Below, one piece after another: positions 1 to 5,134 of a DNA stretch of 5,134 bases (position 1 is its first letter; every line of letters begins with the position of its first letter). The notes beneath the pieces are model-generated. The model had not been told where the DNA came from, did not search any database, and was given only the letters and a program-made list of their open reading frames with translations. The stretch comes from an uncultured Actinomycetes bacterium (GTDB lineage Bacteria > Actinomycetota > Actinomycetes > Nanopelagicales > Nanopelagicaceae), in assembly GCA_903898855.1 (NCBI GenBank), contig CAIUHB010000147.1, positions 1 through 5,134 on the forward strand, given 5' to 3'. The position numbers and the translations under genes are program-made.

Positions 1-1
1 C

Positions 2-256
2 TTTGAAAAGGGCTTCGATGCCGTTGTTGCGGTGGGCTTGGTTCTGAAAGGTGAAACTCCACATTTTGATTACGTCTGCCAAGGTGTGACTCAGGGCGCG
101 ATAGATGTACAACTTAAATTCTCTAAGCCAATCGGTTTTGGTGTATTGATGTGTAACGATCTCCAGCAGGCTATCGCACGTTCTGGTGTTCCAGGTAGCA
201 CCGAAGATAAGGGATTCGATAGCGCAGTTGCTGCTTTGAAGTTACTCGACTTTTAA
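2..256 (+). CDS. ribH: 6,7-dimethyl-8-ribityllumazine synthase, C-terminal part (5' end outside window)
   Basis: This is the last 84 codons of lumazine synthase. The enzyme condenses 5-amino-6-ribitylamino-uracil with 3,4-dihydroxy-2-butanone 4-phosphate, the penultimate step of riboflavin synthesis, in the cytoplasm. The reading frame is open back to the window edge, so the gene is cut by the window and a GTG at 32 is an internal Val codon. The family is usually about 150-160 residues, so roughly half is present. The visible fragment carries the family hallmark GETPHFDYV at fragment residues 17-25. His21 matches the catalytic His88 of the Bacillus subtilis enzyme, and Arg60 lies 39 residues later, the same spacing as His88 to Arg127. 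The DKG at 69-71 corresponds to the NKG near the phosphate site. Other rib genes probably lie to the left, which is inference. The identification is firm. Confidence 0.95.
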   Translation, partial: FEKGFDAVVAVGLVLKGETPHFDYVCQGVTQGAIDVQLKFSKPIGFGVLMCNDLQQAIARSGVPGSTEDKGFDSAVAALKLLDF

Positions 257-279
257 TTTAGCAGTCGTGCAAGCAAGAA

Positions 280-3200
280 TTAGCGTTTAGTCGTTCGCTG
301 TCCTATCGAGACTGACACAGTCGGTGAGGTAACAGCGCTATATGAATTATCAGTTGCGCTTAGCACCGCACGAAGTGCAATACCGCCATGAACAGATGGC
401 TTCCATGAACAGGTTACCGACCTACTCGAAGTTAATCGGGCTACACAACCAGCAATTCGGGTATACCCAGCATAGAAAGTGACCTTGCCATCGCGCGAAG
501 ATTGGGCGGTGATGTTTGTTGCAGTTCGATAATTAGTGGTCGTTGCATTTCCGGCAAGCGAAATCGTAATCGTCACGCCGCCGCCGTTAGATGTAATCGT
601 TAATGTATAGGTCGCTGTTGCATTTCCCGCCGCGTTGTATGCGGTAATTGTGTAGGCGGTTGCAGACTGGGTATTAGTTGGAGTTCCAGTTAGCAAACCA
701 GTTGCGGGATCAAAGGAGAGGCCGGCCGGTAGCGCAGGCGAGATTCCGAATGAGGCAATTACCGGGCCAGTGTTAGTGACTGTATAGCCAGAAATCGCAG
801 TTCCGACAGTTTTAGTTTCAGAAGTAGGGGCGATTGTAAAAGTTGGCGTTGCAGTATTCGATATAACAATTGTGATTTGCGTAGAAGCAGTCGCTCCCGT
901 GACATCAGCACTTGTCACTGTCATCACATACGTTCCGGCGGTAGCAGATGGATCAACATGCACGTTTCCAGAGCCATCGATTGTTATGCCGGCAATGACA
1001 GTGCCGGTCAAGTACTGAGAAATGCTCCAACTCCACGTGCTGATTGCGCCGGTTCCACCCGTGACGATTGATGGACTAACTGCATAATCACCTGTGGCCA
1101 TCGAGATATTTGCATAGCTCAGCGAGACCGCGGGGCTTACTGGAAAACTCGCCGATGTCGTAGTCGTTTCGGCGTTGATATTTGAATCCCCTGTACTTGT
1201 TGCATAGAAAGTAAACGACGGTACCGAGGTATTGGCCGCGCTCCAAAAACAAGACCACATATTTTGGGAAGGAAATACACCGCTGCAGCCAGAGATTACT
1301 GAGCCATTGGCGTAAAAAGTTGCCCGGTTTGAGAATGAGAGACCACCGATTCCAGGGCTCATCACCAGATTAATTTGTCGCCCAACTGTAGTTCCGGTGA
1401 CGGCAACTCCAGCAGTAGTTTGTTCTGACAAAGACGGAGTTGGTGAAGCAAGATTTACGGTAATTGCAATTTGAGTAGTTGCACTTTGTGTTGTGGTGTC
1501 TACCGCAGTTATGGTCATTGCGTATGTGCCTACTGCAAGTGTGGACGATACATTGATAACACCGCCAGCGATTGAGATGCCAGTAACTTGTGAGCTATCG
1601 GAAGTCTGAGCGATTCCCCACGTCCATCCGGATGCACTTCCCGCTCCGCCACTTGTCGAGACCGTTAGCGCCGCACCAGCACCGTAAGTTATGGATGCGT
1701 TAGAAATTGATAGCGCAATCGGGTCGTAGACCACATAACCACTGATATTTGTGCTCCCGGAACTAAACGAACCGTCGCCCGAATACGCAGCCGTCAAGCT
1801 GTAGGGCGATGCGGCAGAACTAGCAGGAGACCAAGCACATTTTGCAATCGAGCTAACAATCAAAACGGATGAGCAGGATGAAATAGTGTTCCCGTTTGCA
1901 GAGAAGGCAATTCGTCCAGTTGCACCAGATGAGACGGTGGCGGTGAGTGTGTCAACTGATCCAGTAATTCCATTTGGTGTATTTGTCGTCAGCAACAGAG
2001 TTGGTTTAACGGTCGACAAGGTTATTGTGTTTGTTGCAGTCGCTGAGTTGTAACCACCATCACCGGAATTGGTTGCAGTAATTGTGCAAGTTCCGGTTCC
2101 TGATGTTGCAGTAAGGATTGAGTTATTAGCGCCTGAAAGTGCGCATGAACCAGAGTTCGACGAATAACTCGTCGTGCCTGTGCCTTGTGCACCAGTCGCC
2201 GACAACGTCAACGTTTGTCCGCTGTACATCGACATATCTGCTAATGCAAAGCCCGACTGACTGCTTTTCGTGATGGTTAAACTTATGTTGAACGAACTCA
2301 TGAATGAACCTAATGGTTCTCTAATAGAAAATGATGCACTTGTCGCGCTCTGCCCGACGGTCGGTATTCCTTGTAGATATGCGGCAACGCCATCAGATGA
2401 ATTCACGGTAACAATCTGCAGGCCAGATGGAATGGTTCCACCATTCCAGAACCAGGCCGGTGGCGTACCAGGGACAGGGGTAGCTCGTGCAATCAATTTG
2501 TTCACGTTCTGTCCTACTGCGAAGGTATCGCTAGAGTCATTGGAAGTAATTCCAAAATTGAAAAAGAACATGATGTAACCGCTTTGGCCAGTTGCGCCAG
2601 CGATATTTGCACAGGCTGTATCAGATTTACACCCTGCACCACCGCCACCGCCAGATCCGTAGCCAGCACTACCTGTGGCCGCATTCGCTGCGGTTCCACC
2701 ATAGCCGTTAGGTGAGGTGTTCGAACTTACGCCCGACGTTCCACCATCTCCACTACTTGATTCTGGCAAGTTAAACATTTGGCCGTGACCACCACCACCT
2801 GATGATGTCGTCGTGCCACTACCTCCCGGCGAGAAAATGTGAGCACCGCCGCCGCCGTTGCCGTTAAATCCTGAACCACCTTTAGCTACACCTTGTGCAC
2901 CAGAACTTTGTGTTTGCATGCCGACGAAGTCGCCGCCAGCGCCGCCTATTGGTCCGTTTGAATAACTGCCACCAATTCCACCATTGCCGCCAGCAGCAGT
3001 TGCCGAAGTTCCAGAGACTGGAACCCACGAAGTTGCACCGCCATTAGAACCATTTCCACCGGCTGCGCCTTTACTTGAAGCCGATCCACCAGCGCCACCG
3101 GCGCCAATAGTTACAGTGACAGTTGTTCCGGGTGTAAGTGTCCATCCTCCAGGGCCATAGAAATTTGTTCCAGCAGCAGATCCACCGCCACCGCCACCAC

Positions 3201-3513
3201 CGATGGAGCTTGCGCCATTAAAACTACCTGCACCTCCGCCACCGCCACCACCAACCATCTCTAATTTTTGCAACTGTCCCATTCCTGATGGAACTGTCCA
3301 TGTACAAGTACCAGCACCCGAAAAGAGAAATTCCTTTGTTAAATTAAAAGTTGATGGAGTGAATGCTGGTGAACAAGCCGGATATGCGTGTGCTGGCGTT
3401 GCAACAATTGCACTGAATACTGTTAGCAACAGTGCAAGCGCGCTCACGGGGGTTACCACAAACTTCTTGATCAACTCAAAAGTTGACGCCTTATCATTCA
3501 AGCGGTGATTCAA
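280..3513 (-). CDS. Large secreted glycine-rich protein with seven Ig-like modules
   Basis: This 1077-residue protein is predicted to be exported. Residues 1-43 form a signal peptide: basic n-region, hydrophobic core at 23-38, and AHA|Y cleavage after 43. Residues about 60-315 form a glycine-rich domain that opens with a TWTVPSG-type strand and closes with a GQSGYIMFFF-type strand, as in bacterial glycine-rich surface proteins. Beta modules follow: a putative-Ig (He_PIG-like) module at 320-415, a Cys-containing repeat at 418-500, Big_3_5-like at 501-596, PIG-like at 597-687, Big_3_5-like at 688-792, PIG-like at 793-886, a classical PIG with PALPAGLSFDPATG at 889-974, and a final Big_3_5-like at 976-1072. 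There is no LPXTG motif, C-terminal membrane helix or catalytic motif, so it is secreted or held by an unseen mechanism. An adhesin, matrix or surface-layer role is inference. The start is TTG, chosen because GGAG lies 5 nt upstream and the signal peptide follows. Domain edges are approximate. Confidence 0.9.
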   Translation of the reverse strand: MNHRLNDKASTFELIKKFVVTPVSALALLLTVFSAIVATPAHAYPACSPAFTPSTFNLTKEFLFSGAGTCTWTVPSGMGQLQKLEMVGGGGGGGAGSFNGASSIGGGGGGGSAAGTNFYGPGGWTLTPGTTVTVTIGAGGAGGSASSKGAAGGNGSNGGATSWVPVSGTSATAAGGNGGIGGSYSNGPIGGAGGDFVGMQTQSSGAQGVAKGGSGFNGNGGGGAHIFSPGGSGTTTSSGGGGHGQMFNLPESSSGDGGTSGVSSNTSPNGYGGTAANAATGSAGYGSGGGGGAGCKSDTACANIAGATGQSGYIMFFFNFGITSNDSSDTFAVGQNVNKLIARATPVPGTPPAWFWNGGTIPSGLQIVTVNSSDGVAAYLQGIPTVGQSATSASFSIREPLGSFMSSFNISLTITKSSQSGFALADMSMYSGQTLTLSATGAQGTGTTSYSSNSGSCALSGANNSILTATSGTGTCTITATNSGDGGYNSATATNTITLSTVKPTLLLTTNTPNGITGSVDTLTATVSSGATGRIAFSANGNTISSCSSVLIVSSIAKCAWSPASSAASPYSLTAAYSGDGSFSSGSTNISGYVVYDPIALSISNASITYGAGAALTVSTSGGAGSASGWTWGIAQTSDSSQVTGISIAGGVINVSSTLAVGTYAMTITAVDTTTQSATTQIAITVNLASPTPSLSEQTTAGVAVTGTTVGRQINLVMSPGIGGLSFSNRATFYANGSVISGCSGVFPSQNMWSCFWSAANTSVPSFTFYATSTGDSNINAETTTTSASFPVSPAVSLSYANISMATGDYAVSPSIVTGGTGAISTWSWSISQYLTGTVIAGITIDGSGNVHVDPSATAGTYVMTVTSADVTGATASTQITIVISNTATPTFTIAPTSETKTVGTAISGYTVTNTGPVIASFGISPALPAGLSFDPATGLLTGTPTNTQSATAYTITAYNAAGNATATYTLTITSNGGGVTITISLAGNATTTNYRTATNITAQSSRDGKVTFYAGYTRIAGCVARLTSSRSVTCSWKPSVHGGIALRAVLSATDNSYSAVTSPTVSVSIGQRTTKR
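856..2013 (-). repeat. Tandem duplication of a two-domain Ig-like unit within the secreted protein
   Basis: Residues 501-687 (1453-2013) and 688-886 (856-1452) have the same order: a Big_3_5-like module with a Cys pair, then a PIG-like module with a Trp-X-Trp strand. Equivalent landmarks are offset by 196-197 residues: Cys547/Cys743, Cys559/Cys755, Trp630/Trp827 and Trp632/Trp829. Both PIG-like halves end in closely similar strands (GTYAMTITAVD and GTYVMTVTSAD). The copies are well diverged at the DNA level, so the duplication is old. The pairing was seen by eye and not computed. Confidence 0.7.
3185..3252. repeat. 17-bp direct repeat in the polyglycine-coding tract
   Basis: An identical 17-bp sequence made of CCGCCA/CCACC units occurs at 3185-3201 and again at 3236-3252, a 51-bp offset that equals exactly 17 codons. 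The two copies encode the Gly7 runs at residues 105-111 and 88-94 of the large secreted protein. A shorter 12-bp match sits at 2642-2653. Slippage or recombination between the two long copies would add or remove 17 codons without shifting the frame. The repeat is directly visible; any length variation in the population is inference. Confidence 0.75.
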
Positions 3514-3518
3514 GACGA

Positions 3519-3522
3519 CTCC
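3519..3522 (-). promoter_or_regulatory. Ribosome binding site that decides the TTG start
   Basis: The minus strand reads GGAG here, followed by 5 nt and then TTG at 3511-3513. The nearest upstream ATG on this strand (3530-3532) is in a different frame and soon meets a stop. The GGAG and the signal peptide directly after the TTG therefore support TTG as initiator. An internal TTG at 3501 is less well placed. Confidence 0.6.
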
Positions 3523-3557
3523 GAGCCCTCATGCGAGGCGGATGCGCTCACACCTCA

Positions 3558-3563
3558 ATTATT
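3558..3563 (-). promoter_or_regulatory. Candidate -10 element for the large secreted protein gene
   Basis: The minus strand reads AATAAT, one mismatch from TATAAT, about 45 nt upstream of the TTG start. It would give a leader of roughly 35-40 nt containing the GGAG. No convincing -35 hexamer is present at 16-18 nt spacing, so the call is weak. It is the most AT-rich patch between the gene and the upstream hairpin. Confidence 0.3.
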
Positions 3564-3601
3564 CAACATTTGGTTTAAGAAAAGAACCACTGGCTCGCTC
3601 G

Positions 3602-3621
3602 AAGAATGTGCGAACATTCTT
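3602..3621 (-). terminator. Hairpin 3' of the tRNA: candidate terminator or operator
   Basis: An 8-bp perfect inverted repeat, AAGAATGT and ACATTCTT, flanks a 4-nt centre (GCGA on plus, TCGC on minus). On the minus strand it begins 9 nt after the encoded CCA end of tRNA-Arg, a natural place for a terminator. The following minus-strand sequence is not a clear T tract. It also lies about 40 nt upstream of the candidate -10 of the secreted-protein gene, so it could be a regulator-binding palindrome for that gene. The stem is certain; its role is not. Confidence 0.45.
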
Positions 3622-3630
3622 GATAAATAT

Positions 3631-3706
3631 TGGTGTCCTAGGCGGGAGTTGAACCTGCGACCTACCGCTTAGGAGGCGGTTGCTCTATCCACTGAGCTAC
3701 TAGGAC
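3631..3706 (-). tRNA. tRNA-Arg (anticodon CCU)
   Basis: A 76-nt cloverleaf can be folded by hand. The acceptor stem GTCCTAG/CTAGGAC has 7 perfect pairs. The D stem is GCTC/GAGC and the anticodon stem ACCGC/GCGGT is perfect. The loop CTCCTAA gives anticodon CCU (3671-3673), which reads AGG arginine codons. The variable loop is AGGTC and the T loop TTCAACT. The discriminator is A (3634) and CCA is encoded (3631-3633). One oddity is the T stem, GCAGG against CCCGC, which has an A-C mismatch at its middle position (A from 3656, C from 3644). The gene stands alone and points towards the large secreted-protein gene, away from the dehydrogenase gene. Confidence 0.95.
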
Positions 3707-3718
3707 TTACGAGTAGCC

Positions 3719-3724
3719 AGTTTA
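3719..3724 (-). promoter_or_regulatory. Candidate -10 element for tRNA-Arg
   Basis: The minus strand reads TAAACT, fitting the TANNNT form, and ends 12 nt before the mature 5' end of the tRNA. Transcription would start about 5-6 nt before the tRNA, leaving a very short leader for RNase P to remove. No good -35 is visible, so the call is tentative. Confidence 0.35.
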
Positions 3725-3743
3725 ATCGGGATTTCTGTGGCTA

Positions 3744-3773
3744 TTGCCCGACCCCGGAGTGATGGGTTAGACT
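3744..3773 (+). promoter_or_regulatory. Candidate promoter of the saccharopine dehydrogenase-family gene
   Basis: TTGCCC (3744-3749) and TAGACT (3768-3773) are separated by 18 nt. They match the first three bases of the -35 consensus and the TANNNT form of the -10. Transcription would start near 3780 and give a ~27-nt leader with the GGAG at 3792. The same TAGACT hexamer recurs at 5094-5099 before the next gene. Confidence 0.45.
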
Positions 3774-3791
3774 CGAAAAAATACCTCGTTT

Positions 3792-3795
3792 GGAG
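3792..3795 (+). promoter_or_regulatory. Ribosome binding site of the dehydrogenase gene
   Basis: GGAG lies 11 nt before the ATG at 3807. The spacing is slightly long, but there is no better purine-rich motif. The encoded protein begins directly with the first beta strand of the Rossmann fold (MKALVIGAGGVG), which fixes the start. Confidence 0.6.
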
Positions 3796-3806
3796 TTGGT
3801 TTTTAT

Positions 3807-5033
3807 ATGAAGGCCCTTGTTATAGGCGCCGGCGGAGTTGGTAGGGCGATAGCAAATATTGCCTCACGCCGATCTTTTATTACCTCATTGGTTATCGCAG
3901 ATCGCGACTTGGCACGCGCCGAAGAAGCTGTCTCACGATTGAAAGATCCCCGATTCTCAGCCGCAATTGTTAATGCTGCAGAACTAGAAGATATTCGCGA
4001 GTTGATTCGCAATGCTGATCCAGATGTCGTGATTAACGCCGTAGATCCGCGCTTTGTGATGCCGATTTTTCTAGCCTGCGAAATTGAAAATACTAATTAC
4101 ATCGATATGGCAATGTCTCTGGGCCGGCCACATCCGCACTATCCATACTCCGAGACCGGCGTGAAGTTAGGTGACGAGCAATTTGCTCGCGACTGGAACT
4201 GGGGAGAGCGCGGAATTTACGCACTTGTCGGCATGGGTGTTGAACCTGGCATGAGCGATGTCTTTGCAAAGTATGCAGATGACGAACTCTTTTCACGCAT
4301 CGATTCGATGACAGTCCTCGATGGTTCAAACTTAGTCGTAGAAGGCCATGAATTTGCACCATCATTTTCTATCTGGACCACTATTGAAGAGTGTCTAAAT
4401 CCCCCATTGGTTTGGGAGGATGGTCGCGGCTGGTTTACCACTGAACCATTTTCTGAGCTGGAAGTATTTGATTTTCCAGAGGGAATCGGGCCGGTCGAAT
4501 GCGTCAATGTTGAGCACGAAGAAGTTGTATTGATTCCTCAGAAAATTGATGCCAAGAAGGTGAACTTTAAATATGGCCTGGGCGCTCAATTCATCTCCAC
4601 TCTGAAAACCATTCATATGCTCGGTATGGACCGAAAAGAAACGGTAGAAGTTCAAGGAATTAAAGTTTCTCCGCGCGACCTCTTGGCTGCCTCACTTCCA
4701 GATCCCGCGACTCTGGGTTCGCGAATGAAAGGTGCAACCTGTGCCGGCGTGCTGGTTAAAGGGTTAGATAAGGCTGGCGAACCTAAAGCTGTGTACATCT
4801 ACAACGTTGTGCATAACGAAGCTTCGATGGCTGAATATGGTGATCAAGCAGTTGTGTGGCAGACGGCAATCAATCCAGTTATGGCGATGGAACTCATTCA
4901 CAAAGGCTTGTGGAAGCCCGATGGAGTTCAGGGCCCAGAGTGGTTTGATCCAAAACCATATCTCGAGCTGATGCCGGAGTACGGCGCACAGTGGCATGTG
5001 CGTGACGAGCCAACGACTGGAATTAGCAAGTAA
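3807..5033 (+). CDS. Saccharopine dehydrogenase / carboxynorspermidine dehydrogenase family oxidoreductase
   Basis: This 408-residue cytoplasmic NAD(P)-dependent enzyme belongs to the family that forms or splits secondary-amine adducts such as saccharopine (lysine metabolism) and carboxynorspermidine (polyamine synthesis). Residues 1-130 are a Rossmann domain with GAGGVG at 7-12, Asp32 at the end of the second beta strand (often linked to NAD(H) preference), and DVVINAVDP at 73-81. Residues about 135-400 match the saccharopine dehydrogenase C-terminal domain. They contain GVEPGMSDVFAKYA at 144-157, a TEPF segment at 212-215, YIYNVVHNEA at 330-339, QTAINPV at 352-358, and FDPKPYLELM near 380-389. 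The length suits single-domain members of about 400 residues. The C-terminal pattern resembles carboxynorspermidine dehydrogenase as I recall it, but neither nspC nor a lysine-pathway gene is in the window, so the substrate is open. The gene appears monocistronic, divergent from the tRNA. Confidence 0.85.
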   Translation: MKALVIGAGGVGRAIANIASRRSFITSLVIADRDLARAEEAVSRLKDPRFSAAIVNAAELEDIRELIRNADPDVVINAVDPRFVMPIFLACEIENTNYIDMAMSLGRPHPHYPYSETGVKLGDEQFARDWNWGERGIYALVGMGVEPGMSDVFAKYADDELFSRIDSMTVLDGSNLVVEGHEFAPSFSIWTTIEECLNPPLVWEDGRGWFTTEPFSELEVFDFPEGIGPVECVNVEHEEVVLIPQKIDAKKVNFKYGLGAQFISTLKTIHMLGMDRKETVEVQGIKVSPRDLLAASLPDPATLGSRMKGATCAGVLVKGLDKAGEPKAVYIYNVVHNEASMAEYGDQAVVWQTAINPVMAMELIHKGLWKPDGVQGPEWFDPKPYLELMPEYGAQWHVRDEPTTGISK

Positions 5034-5069
5034 TTCACAGCCTTTTCACGCTATTGAGCTGGGTATAGG

Positions 5070-5090
5070 CAGGGCTTTTGGAATGCCCTG
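5070..5090 (+). terminator. Hairpin downstream of the dehydrogenase gene, tentative terminator
   Basis: CAGGGC (5070-5075) and GCCCTG (5085-5090) form a perfect 6-bp GC-rich stem around a 9-nt loop, starting 36 nt after the dehydrogenase stop codon. No T run follows, so an ordinary intrinsic terminator is not proven. The stem ends 3 nt before the candidate -10 at 5094, so it could instead be an operator for the next gene. Confidence 0.4.
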
Positions 5091-5093
5091 AAC

Positions 5094-5099
5094 TAGACT
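5094..5099 (+). promoter_or_regulatory. Candidate -10 element for the gene beyond the right edge
   Basis: TAGACT is identical to the -10 proposed for the dehydrogenase gene. The region at -35 falls on the hairpin (around 5071-5077) and holds no clear TTGACA-like hexamer. A start near 5106 would give a leader carrying the GGAGG at 5126. Confidence 0.3.
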
Positions 5100-5125
5100 G
5101 GGGCCAGGACGTTTTAAGTAATCAT

Positions 5126-5130
5126 GGAGG
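5126..5130 (+). promoter_or_regulatory. Ribosome binding site of a gene starting past the window
   Basis: GGAGG followed by AAAA reaches the window end, so a start codon is expected within the next few bases. The ATG at 5124-5126 overlaps this motif and has no purine-rich site before it, so it is less likely to be the start. Confidence 0.5.
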
Positions 5131-5134
5131 AAAA

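Noticed and set aside
247..267. CGACT and AGTCG inverted repeat around the ribH stop as a bidirectional terminator
   Set aside because: The stem has only 5 bp with an 11-nt loop, overlaps the last codons of ribH and has no T tract, so chance is a fair explanation.
2270..2578. Plus-strand open frame inside the large secreted-protein gene
   Set aside because: It lies wholly antisense to a well-supported coding region, with no recognisable domain or ribosome binding site.
2637..3253. Repeated CCACCG-type tracts as a CRISPR or other non-coding repeat array
   Set aside because: They are in-frame glycine codons of the secreted protein, without regular spacers or palindromic repeat units.
3203..3508. 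Plus-strand open frame opposite the signal peptide and glycine tract
   Set aside because: It mirrors the Gly codons as a polyproline run, has no ribosome binding site and no family resemblance; it is a shadow of the minus-strand gene.
3602..3621. Palindrome as an actinobacterial LexA (SOS) box
   Set aside because: It contains CGAAC on the plus strand but lacks the matching GTTCG half-site at the required spacing.
3631..3706. tRNA-Arg as an attachment site of an integrated element
   Set aside because: No integrase gene and no second copy of the tRNA 3' end were seen in the window, and the flanking genes look chromosomal.

Overview
This 5.1-kb window looks like chromosomal sequence from an actinobacterium of moderate GC. 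The composition is close to half GC by eye, coding is dense, and the long secreted protein is rich in Gly, Ser and Thr with Ig-like modules. That style is familiar from streamlined freshwater actinobacteria, but the lineage is inferred from style and not proven by a marker gene.

Layout from left to right: (1) the 3' end of ribH (6,7-dimethyl-8-ribityllumazine synthase, riboflavin pathway) on the plus strand, cut by the window edge. (2) Converging on it, with only 23 bp between the stop codons, a 1077-codon minus-strand gene for a very large exported protein. It has a signal peptide, a ~250-residue glycine-rich domain, then seven Ig-like beta modules and a short basic tail with no recognisable wall anchor. 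(3) Upstream of that gene, an 8-bp-stem hairpin and a tRNA-Arg(CCU) gene on the minus strand with CCA encoded. (4) Divergent from the tRNA, a plus-strand gene for a 408-residue oxidoreductase of the saccharopine dehydrogenase / carboxynorspermidine dehydrogenase family, with its own candidate promoter. (5) A final ~100 bp with a hairpin, a candidate -10 element and a strong ribosome binding site for a gene starting just past the window.

These genes do not form an obvious joint pathway: riboflavin synthesis, a surface or secreted protein, a tRNA and an amino-acid/polyamine-type dehydrogenase appear to be separate transcription units. No mobile element, CRISPR array or integrase is visible. The most interesting content is the architecture of the large exported protein: a tandemly duplicated two-domain unit of about 197 residues, and a Cys-X11-Cys-X-Trp signature that recurs three times with exactly the same spacing. 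No stretch longer than 300 bases lacks a gene; the longest non-protein stretch, 3514-3806, holds the tRNA and regulatory signals.
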